From a bacterium (GTDB taxonomy: Bacteria; Verrucomicrobiota; Verrucomicrobiia; Limisphaerales; J093), in assembly GCA_021784265.1 (NCBI GenBank), contig JAJXTA010000145.1, positions 1-6,905 of the forward strand: a DNA stretch of 6,905 nt. Reading direction: 5' to 3'. The position numbers and the translations under genes were made by a program. The notes under the pieces are model-generated. The model was not told where the DNA came from, searched no databases, and worked only from the letters and a program-made list of their open reading frames with translations. Shown here piece by piece: positions 1 to 6,905 of the stretch; the first letter of the stretch is position 1; every line of letters starts with the position of its first letter.

Positions 1-1
1 C

Positions 2-1963
2 GGCTTTCCGCTTACCGTCACAGGGTCCAACGTCGGCGCCACCAAGGAACCGGGGGAGCCCCACCACGCCGACAACAGCGGTGGACGCTCCGTGTGGTGG
101 AGTTGGATGGCCCCCATCTCGACCCAGGTGACGGTTACCACGGCGGGAAGCAGCTTCGACACGCTTCTGGGCGTCTATACGGGCGAGGCGGTGTCGAACC
201 TGACCCAGGTGGCCAGCGATAATGACAGCGGAAACAATGCTTCCAGCCTGGTCAGGTTTGCAGCGGTGGCCGGAACGATGTATCACCTGGCCGTCGATGG
301 TTACGGCTACGATCCCGGGAGCGGTTACCAAGTCTTCACCGGAACGATCACTCTCGCGATCGCCAACGCCCCGACCAACCCGCCTCCGACGGTCAGCCTG
401 ACGCGCCTGCCCTACGGCCAAGTGGTGGTCACGCCGACCAACCTGACGCTGACCGCCGCCGCCACGCCGGCGACGACCAATGTCGCCATCGCCAGCATCC
501 AGTTCTTCCACGAGACAAACCTGCTGGGCACCGTCAACACCTCCCCGTACTCGATGGTTTGGAGTAATCCCCCTCCCGGCCTTTATGCGCTCACCGCCGT
601 CGCTACCGATACCGCGGGCGTGACGAATGGGTCGCTACCGGTCCTGGTCACCATTACACTGCCGCCACGGCTGGACCCCCCCAGCCTCGCGAACACCCCC
701 GGGCTCCTTGTTCGCTTGCATGGGATCGGCCCGCGCTACACGCTCCAACGCTCGAGTAACCTAAACGACTGGGTAGCCGTCGGGACGCTCACGAATGTGG
801 ACCCGGAGGCCACGTTCCTGGACCCGGGGCCCACCAACCTGCCCCAGCGGTTTTACCGCGCCCAGACCCCTCCCCCCTACCCCGCCCCGATCTCCGGCTG
901 GCTCCATACCGCCAACGGCCTGATCCTCGACGGCCAGAACCACCCGGTCCTCCTGCGGGGCATCAATAGTTCAGGTATGGAATATGGAACCGGGCGCCCG
1001 TACGGCCCGGGCGGCGGCTATGCCCTCCCGCCTACCAACGAATACGCCACCATCGCCCGCTGGGGTTTTAACACCGTCCGGCTGCCGATCGCCTGGGCCA
1101 ACCTCGAGACCAACGCACCTCACACCAACACCGACGGTTCCCTGACCCGCTACTACAACGAAACCTATCTCCGGGCCGTGGACAACATCGTCCAACAGTT
1201 TGGACAACACCACATCGCCGTGATCTTCAGCATGCATCAGTGGGGGTGGTCGCCCGCCTACCAACTGCCCCGAGCCGATGGCACCGTCATTCACGGTTAC
1301 GGCATGCCCACGTGGCTCTACCCCAACACCAACCTCATCGACGCCACCCAAGCGCGGATCGATTTCTTCGCCAACGTGGATGACGTGCAGGCCGGCTACA
1401 TCGCCGCCTGGACGAACGTGGCCACCCGTTACGCGACCAACGCGACGGTCGTCGGCGCCGACATGGTCAACGAACCCAGCACCATCGCCGATTACAGTCA
1501 CAGCACCCCGCCGGCAGTGATCCCGTTGGACGGCTTTTACGCCCGCCTCGGTCAGGCGCTCCTCGGTGCGAACCCTCGCCTGTTACTCTTCTTCCAGCAA
1601 GGCCCGGGCACACCGGTCAACGGGCCCCCACCCTTCAGGAATCAAGTGGTCTTTTCGTTCCACGAATACCCGCGCAACTGGCCGTACGACGGCCGACTGT
1701 GGGCCTTGGATTACTGGCGCCGGGCCACGAACTGGAATGTCCCGCTCTGGCTGGGGGAGTTTGGGGTGGTCGGGCCGGCCACGGTCACCGCGGGCCCGGC
1801 GGCGTGGCCCACCCAAACCCTGCAGATGCTCCAGTGGTGCAACGCGCGCAACATCGGCTGGAGCCAGTGGGCCTACGACCGCGCCGTCCACTCGCTCAAC
1901 GGCGTCGGCGGCACCGGGCCTGCGGACTGGGACCTCCTCCGGCTTTTGCAGGCCGCCTTCTAG
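2..1963 (+). CDS. Secreted multidomain GH5-type glycoside hydrolase (cellulase/mannanase-like), 5' end missing
   Basis: The reading frame is open from base 2 to the TAG at 1961-1963, giving 653 visible residues; the true start is upstream. An in-frame GTG at 92 lies inside a conserved domain (SVWWSW) and is not a believable start. Domains in visible numbering: residues 1-121, a PPC-like beta-sandwich with the GATKEPGEP, GG.SVWW.W and SFDTLLGVYTG motifs; about 129-220, a bacterial Ig-like domain; about 223-287, a short domain with YTLQRSSNLNDW and a closing RFYRAQ, common in Verrucomicrobiota exported proteins; 297-653, a GH5-type TIM barrel. Catalytic features are R360 (NTVRLPIAW), H412 (MHQWGW), acid/base E491 in VNEPS, H554 and Y556 (FHEY), and nucleophile E586 in WLGEFG. 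The 95-residue gap between the glutamates suits GH5. GH5 enzymes retain configuration when cleaving beta-glycans; the substrate (cellulose, mannan, glucan) cannot be told here. No C-terminal sorting signal is visible. Export is inferred from the adhesion-type domains because the signal peptide is outside the window. Confidence 0.9.
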   Translation, partial: GFPLTVTGSNVGATKEPGEPHHADNSGGRSVWWSWMAPISTQVTVTTAGSSFDTLLGVYTGEAVSNLTQVASDNDSGNNASSLVRFAAVAGTMYHLAVDGYGYDPGSGYQVFTGTITLAIANAPTNPPPTVSLTRLPYGQVVVTPTNLTLTAAATPATTNVAIASIQFFHETNLLGTVNTSPYSMVWSNPPPGLYALTAVATDTAGVTNGSLPVLVTITLPPRLDPPSLANTPGLLVRLHGIGPRYTLQRSSNLNDWVAVGTLTNVDPEATFLDPGPTNLPQRFYRAQTPPPYPAPISGWLHTANGLILDGQNHPVLLRGINSSGMEYGTGRPYGPGGGYALPPTNEYATIARWGFNTVRLPIAWANLETNAPHTNTDGSLTRYYNETYLRAVDNIVQQFGQHHIAVIFSMHQWGWSPAYQLPRADGTVIHGYGMPTWLYPNTNLIDATQARIDFFANVDDVQAGYIAAWTNVATRYATNATVVGADMVNEPSTIADYSHSTPPAVIPLDGFYARLGQALLGANPRLLLFFQQGPGTPVNGPPPFRNQVVFSFHEYPRNWPYDGRLWALDYWRRATNWNVPLWLGEFGVVGPATVTAGPAAWPTQTLQMLQWCNARNIGWSQWAYDRAVHSLNGVGGTGPADWDLLRLLQAAF

Positions 1964-2059
1964 CGCGCCACCCTCCCCGAGGCTCGGACACCGCCGGCCC
2001 CAGCACCCCTGGCTGGACGCGCGGGGCGACGACCACACCCTGCCCAGTCCCCCGGGAGA
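1964..2059. other. Convergent intergenic gap with small GC hairpins
   Basis: These 96 bases separate the stop codons of the two convergent hydrolase genes. Two small inverted repeats are visible: CCGAG/CTCGG at 1977-1987 and CCAGC/GCTGG at 2000-2016 (5-bp stem, 7-base loop). Neither is followed by a T run on either strand, so I see no canonical intrinsic terminator. Termination may be Rho-dependent or rely on GC hairpins alone. Confidence 0.4.
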
Positions 2060-5000
2060 TCAGGGATGCTTCCATCTGAGCCCGACCGTTTTGCCCGCTT
2101 CGACCGCGCGCCAGTACTCGTCCTGGACGGCTTGGTAGATGCCGGGCAAACCCCGAGCGTCGGCCTCTCGGTCCACGGTGATCCAGTAGTTGGGCGCCGG
2201 GACAGGAGGCGCGGCCAGAAACCGTGGCCCCTCGGTTCGAATCACGCGGGTGATGCTGCGGTCCGTCCCATCAGGGTTGATGATACCAAAGTCACTCTGT
2301 TCGTTCGCCCGGAAGCCGCCGGGGTACCACCAAAAGAAGACACCGGAGGCACCCGACTCGCGCAGCATCCGATGGAAGTCGGCGTAGAAGCGGGCGGCCA
2401 CCTCGAGCTTGCGCGGGTCTGGCCGGCCGGCGTTCAAGTCCCAGACGTTGTAGCCCATCTCCGCCCAAACCAGGGGTTTGGCCGGGTCGCACAAGCGGGC
2501 GTAGGCCGCCGTGAACTCACCCCCGCGGACGCGATCCCACTCCCCAATCCGTCCGTAGGCCTCCGGTTCCCACAGGTCCACGGCCCCGGCCAGACCGCGC
2601 ATATCGTACGGGAGCAACTCTTCCCAATTCAACGTCGGGTCCCCCGCGTGCTGCATCCGGAAACCCACCAGGTGGCGGGAATCGATGCTCCGCACCAAAC
2701 GACGGGCCTCGGCATAGTGTTGCCCCACCCAATCATCCAGAAACGCCCGGTAGTCCGCCACCAGCCGGCGCCAGGGGCCGTCCTGGGTAAGTTGGCGCAT
2801 CGGTGGCACGTTCAGGCATTCGAGGGTGGGCGGTTGGCCCGCCGGCACCAGCGGAACCAGTGGCGCCGGCACGCCCCAGGCGCGGACCGCTGTGGCCAGC
2901 GACCCGTGCCGGGCGAGGACCCACGCCCGCCACGGCCCGGCGTAGTGAGCCTCCTGATAAGCCTGGTTATAATGGCTGGGTTCCCACGCCAAATCGTAGG
3001 CGAAAACGGTATCGTTCTCCGCCAGCCGATAGTACCGGATGAGGTCCTTCATCCGGTCCCACTGAAAGTCCAGAGGCGTGCCGGGCCGAAGGGATTGATT
3101 CACGTGCAAGCCCAGGCCCTGGCACCGGCGCAAGAAGTCCAGCAGGTGCTGGGCGCGCAGCGAACGGTGGTGAATGAAAACACTCACCGCATCCATGCCC
3201 AGGGCTTTAATCCGCGCCAAATCACGTTGGATCACTTCCGGATCGTAGGCCCCACGATCGACCCAGTACTCGAAGTAATCACCCATGAGCCCAATCCCTG
3301 ACGACGGCATGTAGTTGACCCCATACGCCTTCCAAGGCTTTTCCCCCAGCCAAAGCCGACCCCCGCGCGCTTCGACAAAGTGGGGCGGCGCGGTGGAGCT
3401 CCAGCAGTTCAGGTCGTGCTCGAGCGCGTCGATGACATGCCCCCCCTCGACCACCTCCGTCTCGACCCGGAAGCCGGCGGCTGGCCACCGGGCCGGCGTC
3501 CAAGCGGTCTCGAAGGCCCGCACTTCATGGCTGCTCAACGCCAACGGCCATTCCTGGCTGAAGGCGCTCTGGCCCGTGCCGACGTCTGTGACGCGCAAGC
3601 GGAGCCGGGGATGCCCCGTCGTGGGCTGCCCGTGGTGGAGCACCCGTGCCCCCAGCCGCACCCGTTGCTCCGGAAACACGGTGAAGAACTCGCTGCCCCC
3701 TTCAGCCAGAAACACCCCCGCTCGCATCCGCCCCAAAAGCTGCCGCAGCCAGTCCTGCGCGGCAGTCGATTGGTAAAAGCCCGCCTCCGCGGGTGTGGCC
3801 AGGGCCCACACCCCGCCCTGGAACGGCGGTTTCAAATGCACCACCAAAGCCGCAACCGCCCCGCGATAGTCCCCGCTGGCCGCGTCGTAGGCCCCCAGCA
3901 GCGGCTCCCATCGCCACGGGCGGTCCTGGTCAAACCCCACACCCCGCGGCCGCGGGTGAAGGCCTAAAAAGGCCGTGCCGGCGGGAAAGAAAAACCGCGC
4001 CGCCGACTCCGGCGCACCCAGTGGCGAACGCGAGCGGATGGTGACCGGGGTGGTGATCGGATAACACTGGTAGCTGGGCGAGAACGACTCCCAACGGGGG
4101 ATCCGCGGATTCACCGGCGGTGGGACCTCGCCCAACGGATTACGAGCGGTCCCCACCTCGGCGAGCCAGTATTCGTGTCGGCCAAGGCTCACGGCGGTGT
4201 GGGTCAACGCCAACCCCACCGTGAAGCAAACGGCCTTGCCCACGTCGAGGGGATCTCCGCTCCCGCCCCGCCCCGGCGGTGGTTCCCAGGGACGGAACGC
4301 CTCGGGGGCCAGCGCGTAGTCCTGCCACTGCGGCGTCAGCTCGACGGTGGCAATCCAGCGCGCACCGTCGGCTTCCACCCATTCCAACGCCAGTTGCCCG
4401 GTGCTCGCATCGCCCCTCGCCCGAAAACAGGTCAGGCTCGCCCCGTCGGCGAACGGCTGGTCGAGCCTGGGACTGCCCAGGGTATCCCACCCGGTCAGGT
4501 TCTCGACAACAACGTGCAAGGCCGGCGTCCCCCCGTCCGCCACGCTCTCCCAACGCGCTGATGACGCGGGATTGTTGGCCGCCCGCGTCCAGCGTCGCAT
4601 TTCCTCGGGGCTGAATTCGAAAAGGTGTCGGGCCGGGGCGTGCCGCGCCAGCGCGCGGTCGTAGTCGGCGCGAGTCAGCCAGCGGTCACCCAGGCGAAAG
4701 ACCGGGTTCTGCCAGCCGGGCAAACCGAGCGCCAGCAAATCCTTCCCCGCGCCCAGAAAGGCCTCCAGCGGTGCCGCCGCCTCGAGCGGCAACGCCCTGG
4801 CATCCGGTAAGACCAGCAGGTCAAAACGGGCCGGAGATAGCACCGCCGCGTTGGTCAGCCCGGTGCTGTCCAGCATTTCGACTTGGTAACCGGCCGCGCG
4901 CGCCAGCCGCGCCACCAGCGCGCTGAGCGCCGGCTCGGCGCCGGGTACGTCCGCCCGCCAGACCGCCGCACGCGCCGCGTTGGTCCGGGATTGGCCCATC

Positions 5001-5065
5001 GCTCCACCCAGCGGCGCCACAGTCAACAACGCCACCAGCAAAACCCGCGTCCGTCTCGATGCCAT
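2060..5065 (-). CDS. Exported clan GH-A glycoside hydrolase, GH42-like barrel with GATase-like N-terminal module
   Basis: This is a complete gene ending in TGA at 2062-2060. I chose ATG at 5065, which gives 1001 residues. A GTG at 5074 adds three residues, and an in-frame TGA lies just upstream of it; neither start has a clear Shine-Dalgarno. Residue numbers count from the GTG. Residues 4-28 form a signal peptide (MASRRTR, then a hydrophobic stretch ending AMGQ). Residues 36-116 look like a GATase1-like alpha/beta module (FDLLVLPDA, LEAFLGAGKDLLALG). About 150-310 is a jelly-roll, carbohydrate-binding-like region; about 340-455 has further GATase-like character (GGVWAL, then FY); about 455-557 is Ig-like. 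From about 566 (GGRLWLGEKPWKAYGVNY) to 950 is a GH-A TIM barrel: probable acid/base E698 in DLAWEPS, probable nucleophile E872 in VWAEMGY, and a late-strand FFWWYPGG at 913-920. The 174-residue gap between the glutamates and the WRAWVLARHGSLATAVRAWG segment (715-734) recall GH42 beta-galactosidases. The catalytic assignment is inference and the substrate is unknown. The protein is likely periplasmic or secreted. Its 3' end faces the GH5 gene. Confidence 0.9.
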   Translation of the reverse strand: MASRRTRVLLVALLTVAPLGGAMGQSRTNAARAAVWRADVPGAEPALSALVARLARAAGYQVEMLDSTGLTNAAVLSPARFDLLVLPDARALPLEAAAPLEAFLGAGKDLLALGLPGWQNPVFRLGDRWLTRADYDRALARHAPARHLFEFSPEEMRRWTRAANNPASSARWESVADGGTPALHVVVENLTGWDTLGSPRLDQPFADGASLTCFRARGDASTGQLALEWVEADGARWIATVELTPQWQDYALAPEAFRPWEPPPGRGGSGDPLDVGKAVCFTVGLALTHTAVSLGRHEYWLAEVGTARNPLGEVPPPVNPRIPRWESFSPSYQCYPITTPVTIRSRSPLGAPESAARFFFPAGTAFLGLHPRPRGVGFDQDRPWRWEPLLGAYDAASGDYRGAVAALVVHLKPPFQGGVWALATPAEAGFYQSTAAQDWLRQLLGRMRAGVFLAEGGSEFFTVFPEQRVRLGARVLHHGQPTTGHPRLRLRVTDVGTGQSAFSQEWPLALSSHEVRAFETAWTPARWPAAGFRVETEVVEGGHVIDALEHDLNCWSSTAPPHFVEARGGRLWLGEKPWKAYGVNYMPSSGIGLMGDYFEYWVDRGAYDPEVIQRDLARIKALGMDAVSVFIHHRSLRAQHLLDFLRRCQGLGLHVNQSLRPGTPLDFQWDRMKDLIRYYRLAENDTVFAYDLAWEPSHYNQAYQEAHYAGPWRAWVLARHGSLATAVRAWGVPAPLVPLVPAGQPPTLECLNVPPMRQLTQDGPWRRLVADYRAFLDDWVGQHYAEARRLVRSIDSRHLVGFRMQHAGDPTLNWEELLPYDMRGLAGAVDLWEPEAYGRIGEWDRVRGGEFTAAYARLCDPAKPLVWAEMGYNVWDLNAGRPDPRKLEVAARFYADFHRMLRESGASGVFFWWYPGGFRANEQSDFGIINPDGTDRSITRVIRTEGPRFLAAPPVPAPNYWITVDREADARGLPGIYQAVQDEYWRAVEAGKTVGLRWKHP

Positions 5066-5140
5066 GTCACGCACGCTAAGTCGTCAGGGGCCCGTTTGGC
5101 AAAACCGATTTTCGCACAAACCACCCGCCTTCCATCCCCG

Positions 5141-5176
5141 GACAAATCTACCGGTCGTACGACCGGTGGTTTTGTC
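5141..5176. promoter_or_regulatory. 36-bp dyad with perfect 18-bp palindromic core, candidate operator
   Basis: The core at 5150-5167 is a perfect palindrome, ACCGGTCGTACGACCGGT. The symmetry continues outward around the same axis: GACAAA at 5141-5146 mirrors TTTGTC at 5171-5176, and C5148 pairs with G5169. Only 5147/5170 and 5149/5168 break it. It lies between divergent genes, 75 bp upstream of the minus-strand hydrolase ATG and 184 bp upstream of the plus-strand ATG. This suits an operator for a dimeric regulator, more likely acting on the hydrolase. The short T run after it (TTTT at 5170-5173) is too weak to argue for a terminator, but an RNA hairpin cannot be excluded. Confidence 0.5.
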
Positions 5177-5295
5177 GCACGCCCCAGGGCCGTCCGCCTG
5201 GAGCGACCGCACCCGACTGGAGCCGCTTGGACGCCTTTCCCCCTGTCTCCTCGACCTCGGCCCACCTTGGCCGATGCGCTTCGCGCGATTCACCA

Positions 5296-5323
5296 TTGCT
5301 TCCCTTCGGCTTGGGTTTATAAC
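5296..5323 (+). promoter_or_regulatory. Candidate sigma70-type promoter for the rightward membrane-protein gene
   Basis: A -10-like TATAAC lies at 5318-5323 (five of six consensus positions) in a locally AT-rich spot within GC-rich DNA. A weak -35-like TTGCTT lies at 5296-5301, with a 16-bp spacer. A transcript would start near 5330, about 30 bases before the ATG at 5361. The -35 is poor, so this is a tentative call based on the hexamers and placement only. Confidence 0.35.
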
Positions 5324-5360
5324 ACCTGCCAGAAGTTCCAACGATGAGTCGGTCCAAGGC

Positions 5361-6905
5361 ATGAAAACGCCGGGAATCAGCGTGCGCGGCCAACGGGGCA
5401 ATAGCGATCTACTCGCCCCGGTGCCGGGCCTTTTGCGTCGCCGCGGCGCGCATGTCTGGCTGGCCCTCGCCCTGACGGCGTGGCTGGGCGCCTCGACGTG
5501 GGCGGCCAGCGAGCTGCAGTTCGACGTCTTCGTTGGCTACGGCAGCGGGGGGGGCAACGATGGCTACGTCCGCGAGGCGGGGTGGTTCCCCGTCGCCTGC
5601 GAGATTTACCACGACGGCCCAACCTTCACGGGCACGATCGAGTTCACCTCCCGCCAACTGGGCGGCGGCCAGTCACGGCGGATTACCCTCGAGCTGCCCA
5701 CCGGGACCCGGAAACGGCTGGTCTTCCCCGTCTTCGCTCCCGCCAGCCGTTTCGCGACCTGGGACGCCCGGTTGCTGGACGCCCGCGGCCGGGTGCGCGC
5801 CGAACACACGGACCTGCGCTGCCGCAGCGTGGGGTGGGAGACCTGCTTGCTGGGCGCCCTGCCGCGCTCCTTCGGCGGGCTGCCGATCTTTCCCGGCAGC
5901 CGCACCGGTCCCAGCGACGCCGGGCCACAAGTCGCCTACCTCAAGCCGGAGTTATTCCCGGACAATCCGATCGCCCTGGAGGGCTTAACCGCCCTGTATC
6001 TCAACTCGGAGAAGGCCCTGGACCTAAAGGCGAATCAAGTGGCGGCGCTGCTGGCCTGGGTGCACGGCGGCGGCCACCTCATCGTCGCGCCGGAGCAGGC
6101 CCAAGATATCAGCAGCACCCCCTGGCTGCGTGCCCTGTATCCCTGCACCCTCGGAACGCTGATGACCAACCGCCCCCAGGGCGTGCTGCAGGCCTGGCTG
6201 GCCGGCGGCCCCTTGCTCCGGGCCAACGAGACGACGACCGCCAGTTTCCCCGGCCCGACCAGCCCGGGCTTCGTCCCGCAGCCGCGGTTCGGCCCGCGAC
6301 CGATGCGCCTCCAAACCGGCAACCCGTACACCCAGATCGAGCTCGACCCGGCGTTCGCGGCGGCGGCGGTCCCCATGTTCAACAGTGAGTTGCGCGACGG
6401 GGAGGTGGTGCTCGCCGCCGAGGGTGTCCCGCTGGTCGTTACCGCCCCGCGCGGACGAGGCCAGATCACGGCGCTCGCCTTCAGCCCGGAACGAGAACCG
6501 TTCCGCTCCTGGAAGAACCGGGCCTGGTTTTGGGCGCGGCTGTTGCAGGTTCCGGGCACCGCCCTCGAGCCTGGGGCGCCGTCGCTCTACGGCGGGTGGA
6601 GCGTGGACGGGGTGTTTGGGGCCATGGTCGACAGCCGGCAGGTGCGCAAGTTGCCGGTCGAATGGCTCCTGGCCCTGCTCGTGGTGTACCTGGTGGTCAT
6701 CGGCCCGCTGGACCAGTGGTGGCTCAAGCGCATCAACCGCCAGATGCTCACCTGGCTCACCTTCCCCGCTTACGTGGTCTTATTCTCGCTCCTGATTTAC
6801 TACATCGGCTACAAGCTGCGCGCGGGCGAAACCGAATGGAACCAGGTGGATGTCGTGGACATCCTGCCGCGCAACGAACAAGTGGAGCTGCGTGGGCGCA
6901 GTTAC
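5361..6905 (+). CDS. Membrane-anchored protein with periplasmic beta domain, GATase-like fold and two TM helices, 3' end missing
   Basis: The frame from ATG 5361 is open to the right edge, giving 515 visible residues and no stop. Residues 25-50 (RRRGAHVWLALALTAWLGASTWAAS) are a signal peptide or anchor, which supports this start. The frame is also open upstream, and an in-frame ATG at 5274 would add 29 residues, but that would bury the signal and place the candidate promoter inside the gene. Residues 52-150 are a beta-rich domain (DGYVREAGWFPVACEIYHDGP, LPTGTRKRLVFPVF). Residues 206-248 (LTALYLN, LLAWVHGGGHLIVAP) and 355-395 (RGRGQITALAFSPE, then FRSWKNRAWFW) look like halves of a GATase-like fold with no catalytic Cys evident. 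TM helices are at about 431-450 (ending VVIGPLDQWWLKR) and 464-484. The layout resembles uncharacterised proteins found beside MoxR AAA ATPase and DUF58 genes. That link is from general knowledge and cannot be tested here, since the neighbour lies outside. No enzymatic role is evident; a cell-envelope or assembly role is a guess. There is no good Shine-Dalgarno; AAGG sits one base before the ATG. Confidence 0.85.
   Translation, partial: MKTPGISVRGQRGNSDLLAPVPGLLRRRGAHVWLALALTAWLGASTWAASELQFDVFVGYGSGGGNDGYVREAGWFPVACEIYHDGPTFTGTIEFTSRQLGGGQSRRITLELPTGTRKRLVFPVFAPASRFATWDARLLDARGRVRAEHTDLRCRSVGWETCLLGALPRSFGGLPIFPGSRTGPSDAGPQVAYLKPELFPDNPIALEGLTALYLNSEKALDLKANQVAALLAWVHGGGHLIVAPEQAQDISSTPWLRALYPCTLGTLMTNRPQGVLQAWLAGGPLLRANETTTASFPGPTSPGFVPQPRFGPRPMRLQTGNPYTQIELDPAFAAAAVPMFNSELRDGEVVLAAEGVPLVVTAPRGRGQITALAFSPEREPFRSWKNRAWFWARLLQVPGTALEPGAPSLYGGWSVDGVFGAMVDSRQVRKLPVEWLLALLVVYLVVIGPLDQWWLKRINRQMLTWLTFPAYVVLFSLLIYYIGYKLRAGETEWNQVDVVDILPRNEQVELRGRSY

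Noticed and set aside
971..1501. Minus-strand open frame of 176 codons inside the GH5 domain
   Set aside because: It lies opposite the conserved catalytic barrel and shows no domain or motif; it is a shadow of the GH5 frame.
1977..2016. Small hairpins as a bidirectional intrinsic terminator
   Set aside because: The stems are 5 bp or shorter and have no T run on either strand.
2066..3301. Long plus-strand open frame (411 codons) antisense to the minus-strand hydrolase
   Set aside because: Its translation has no recognisable domain, and the opposite strand encodes a clear glycoside hydrolase with catalytic motifs. Long antisense frames are expected in GC-rich genes.
5141..5176. The dyad as an intrinsic terminator
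   Set aside because: It lies upstream of both flanking genes, not after a stop codon, and only four T residues follow on the plus strand. An operator fits better.
5480..6388. Plus-strand open frame of 302 codons within the membrane-protein gene
   Set aside because: It is rich in Arg, Gly and Pro, typical of an off-frame translation. The frame from 5361 gives a signal segment, ordered domains and TM helices over the same bases.

Overview
The window holds three protein genes in high-GC DNA with little non-coding space. It suggests a free-living member of the Verrucomicrobiota, probably of the Limisphaerales/Pedosphaerales type. The grounds are inference from protein style: secreted glycoside hydrolases with PPC-like and Ig-like adhesion modules, a short W..V / RFYR-type domain common in that phylum, and weak or absent Shine-Dalgarno sequences. 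No taxonomic marker gene is present.

Layout. (1) Bases 2-1963, plus strand: the 3' part of a large secreted multidomain protein ending in a GH5-type glycoside hydrolase domain; its N-terminus lies left of the window. (2) Bases 1964-2059: a short convergent intergenic gap with small GC hairpins but no U-tract terminator. (3) Bases 2060-5065, minus strand: a complete exported protein of about 1000 residues with a GATase-like N-terminal module, beta-sandwich domains and a C-terminal clan GH-A TIM barrel with GH42-like features. (4) Bases 5066-5360: a divergent intergenic region with a strong 36-bp dyad (perfect 18-bp core) and a candidate sigma70-type promoter for the rightward gene. (5) Bases 5361-6905, plus strand: the 5' part of a membrane-anchored protein with an N-terminal signal/anchor, a periplasmic beta-rich domain, a GATase-like fold and two closely spaced transmembrane helices; it runs off the right edge.

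How the genes fit together. The two convergent hydrolases probably both act outside the cytoplasm on polysaccharide or oligosaccharide, but the substrate cannot be read from the sequence. The rightward membrane protein resembles proteins often found beside MoxR-type AAA ATPases and DUF58 proteins. Whether it has any link to the hydrolases is unknown; it may be an unrelated divergent operon. I saw no tRNA, rRNA, CRISPR array, insertion sequence or phage gene. Nothing here clearly amounts to a new biological system. The most promising items are the intergenic dyad and the unusual domain arrangement of the minus-strand hydrolase.
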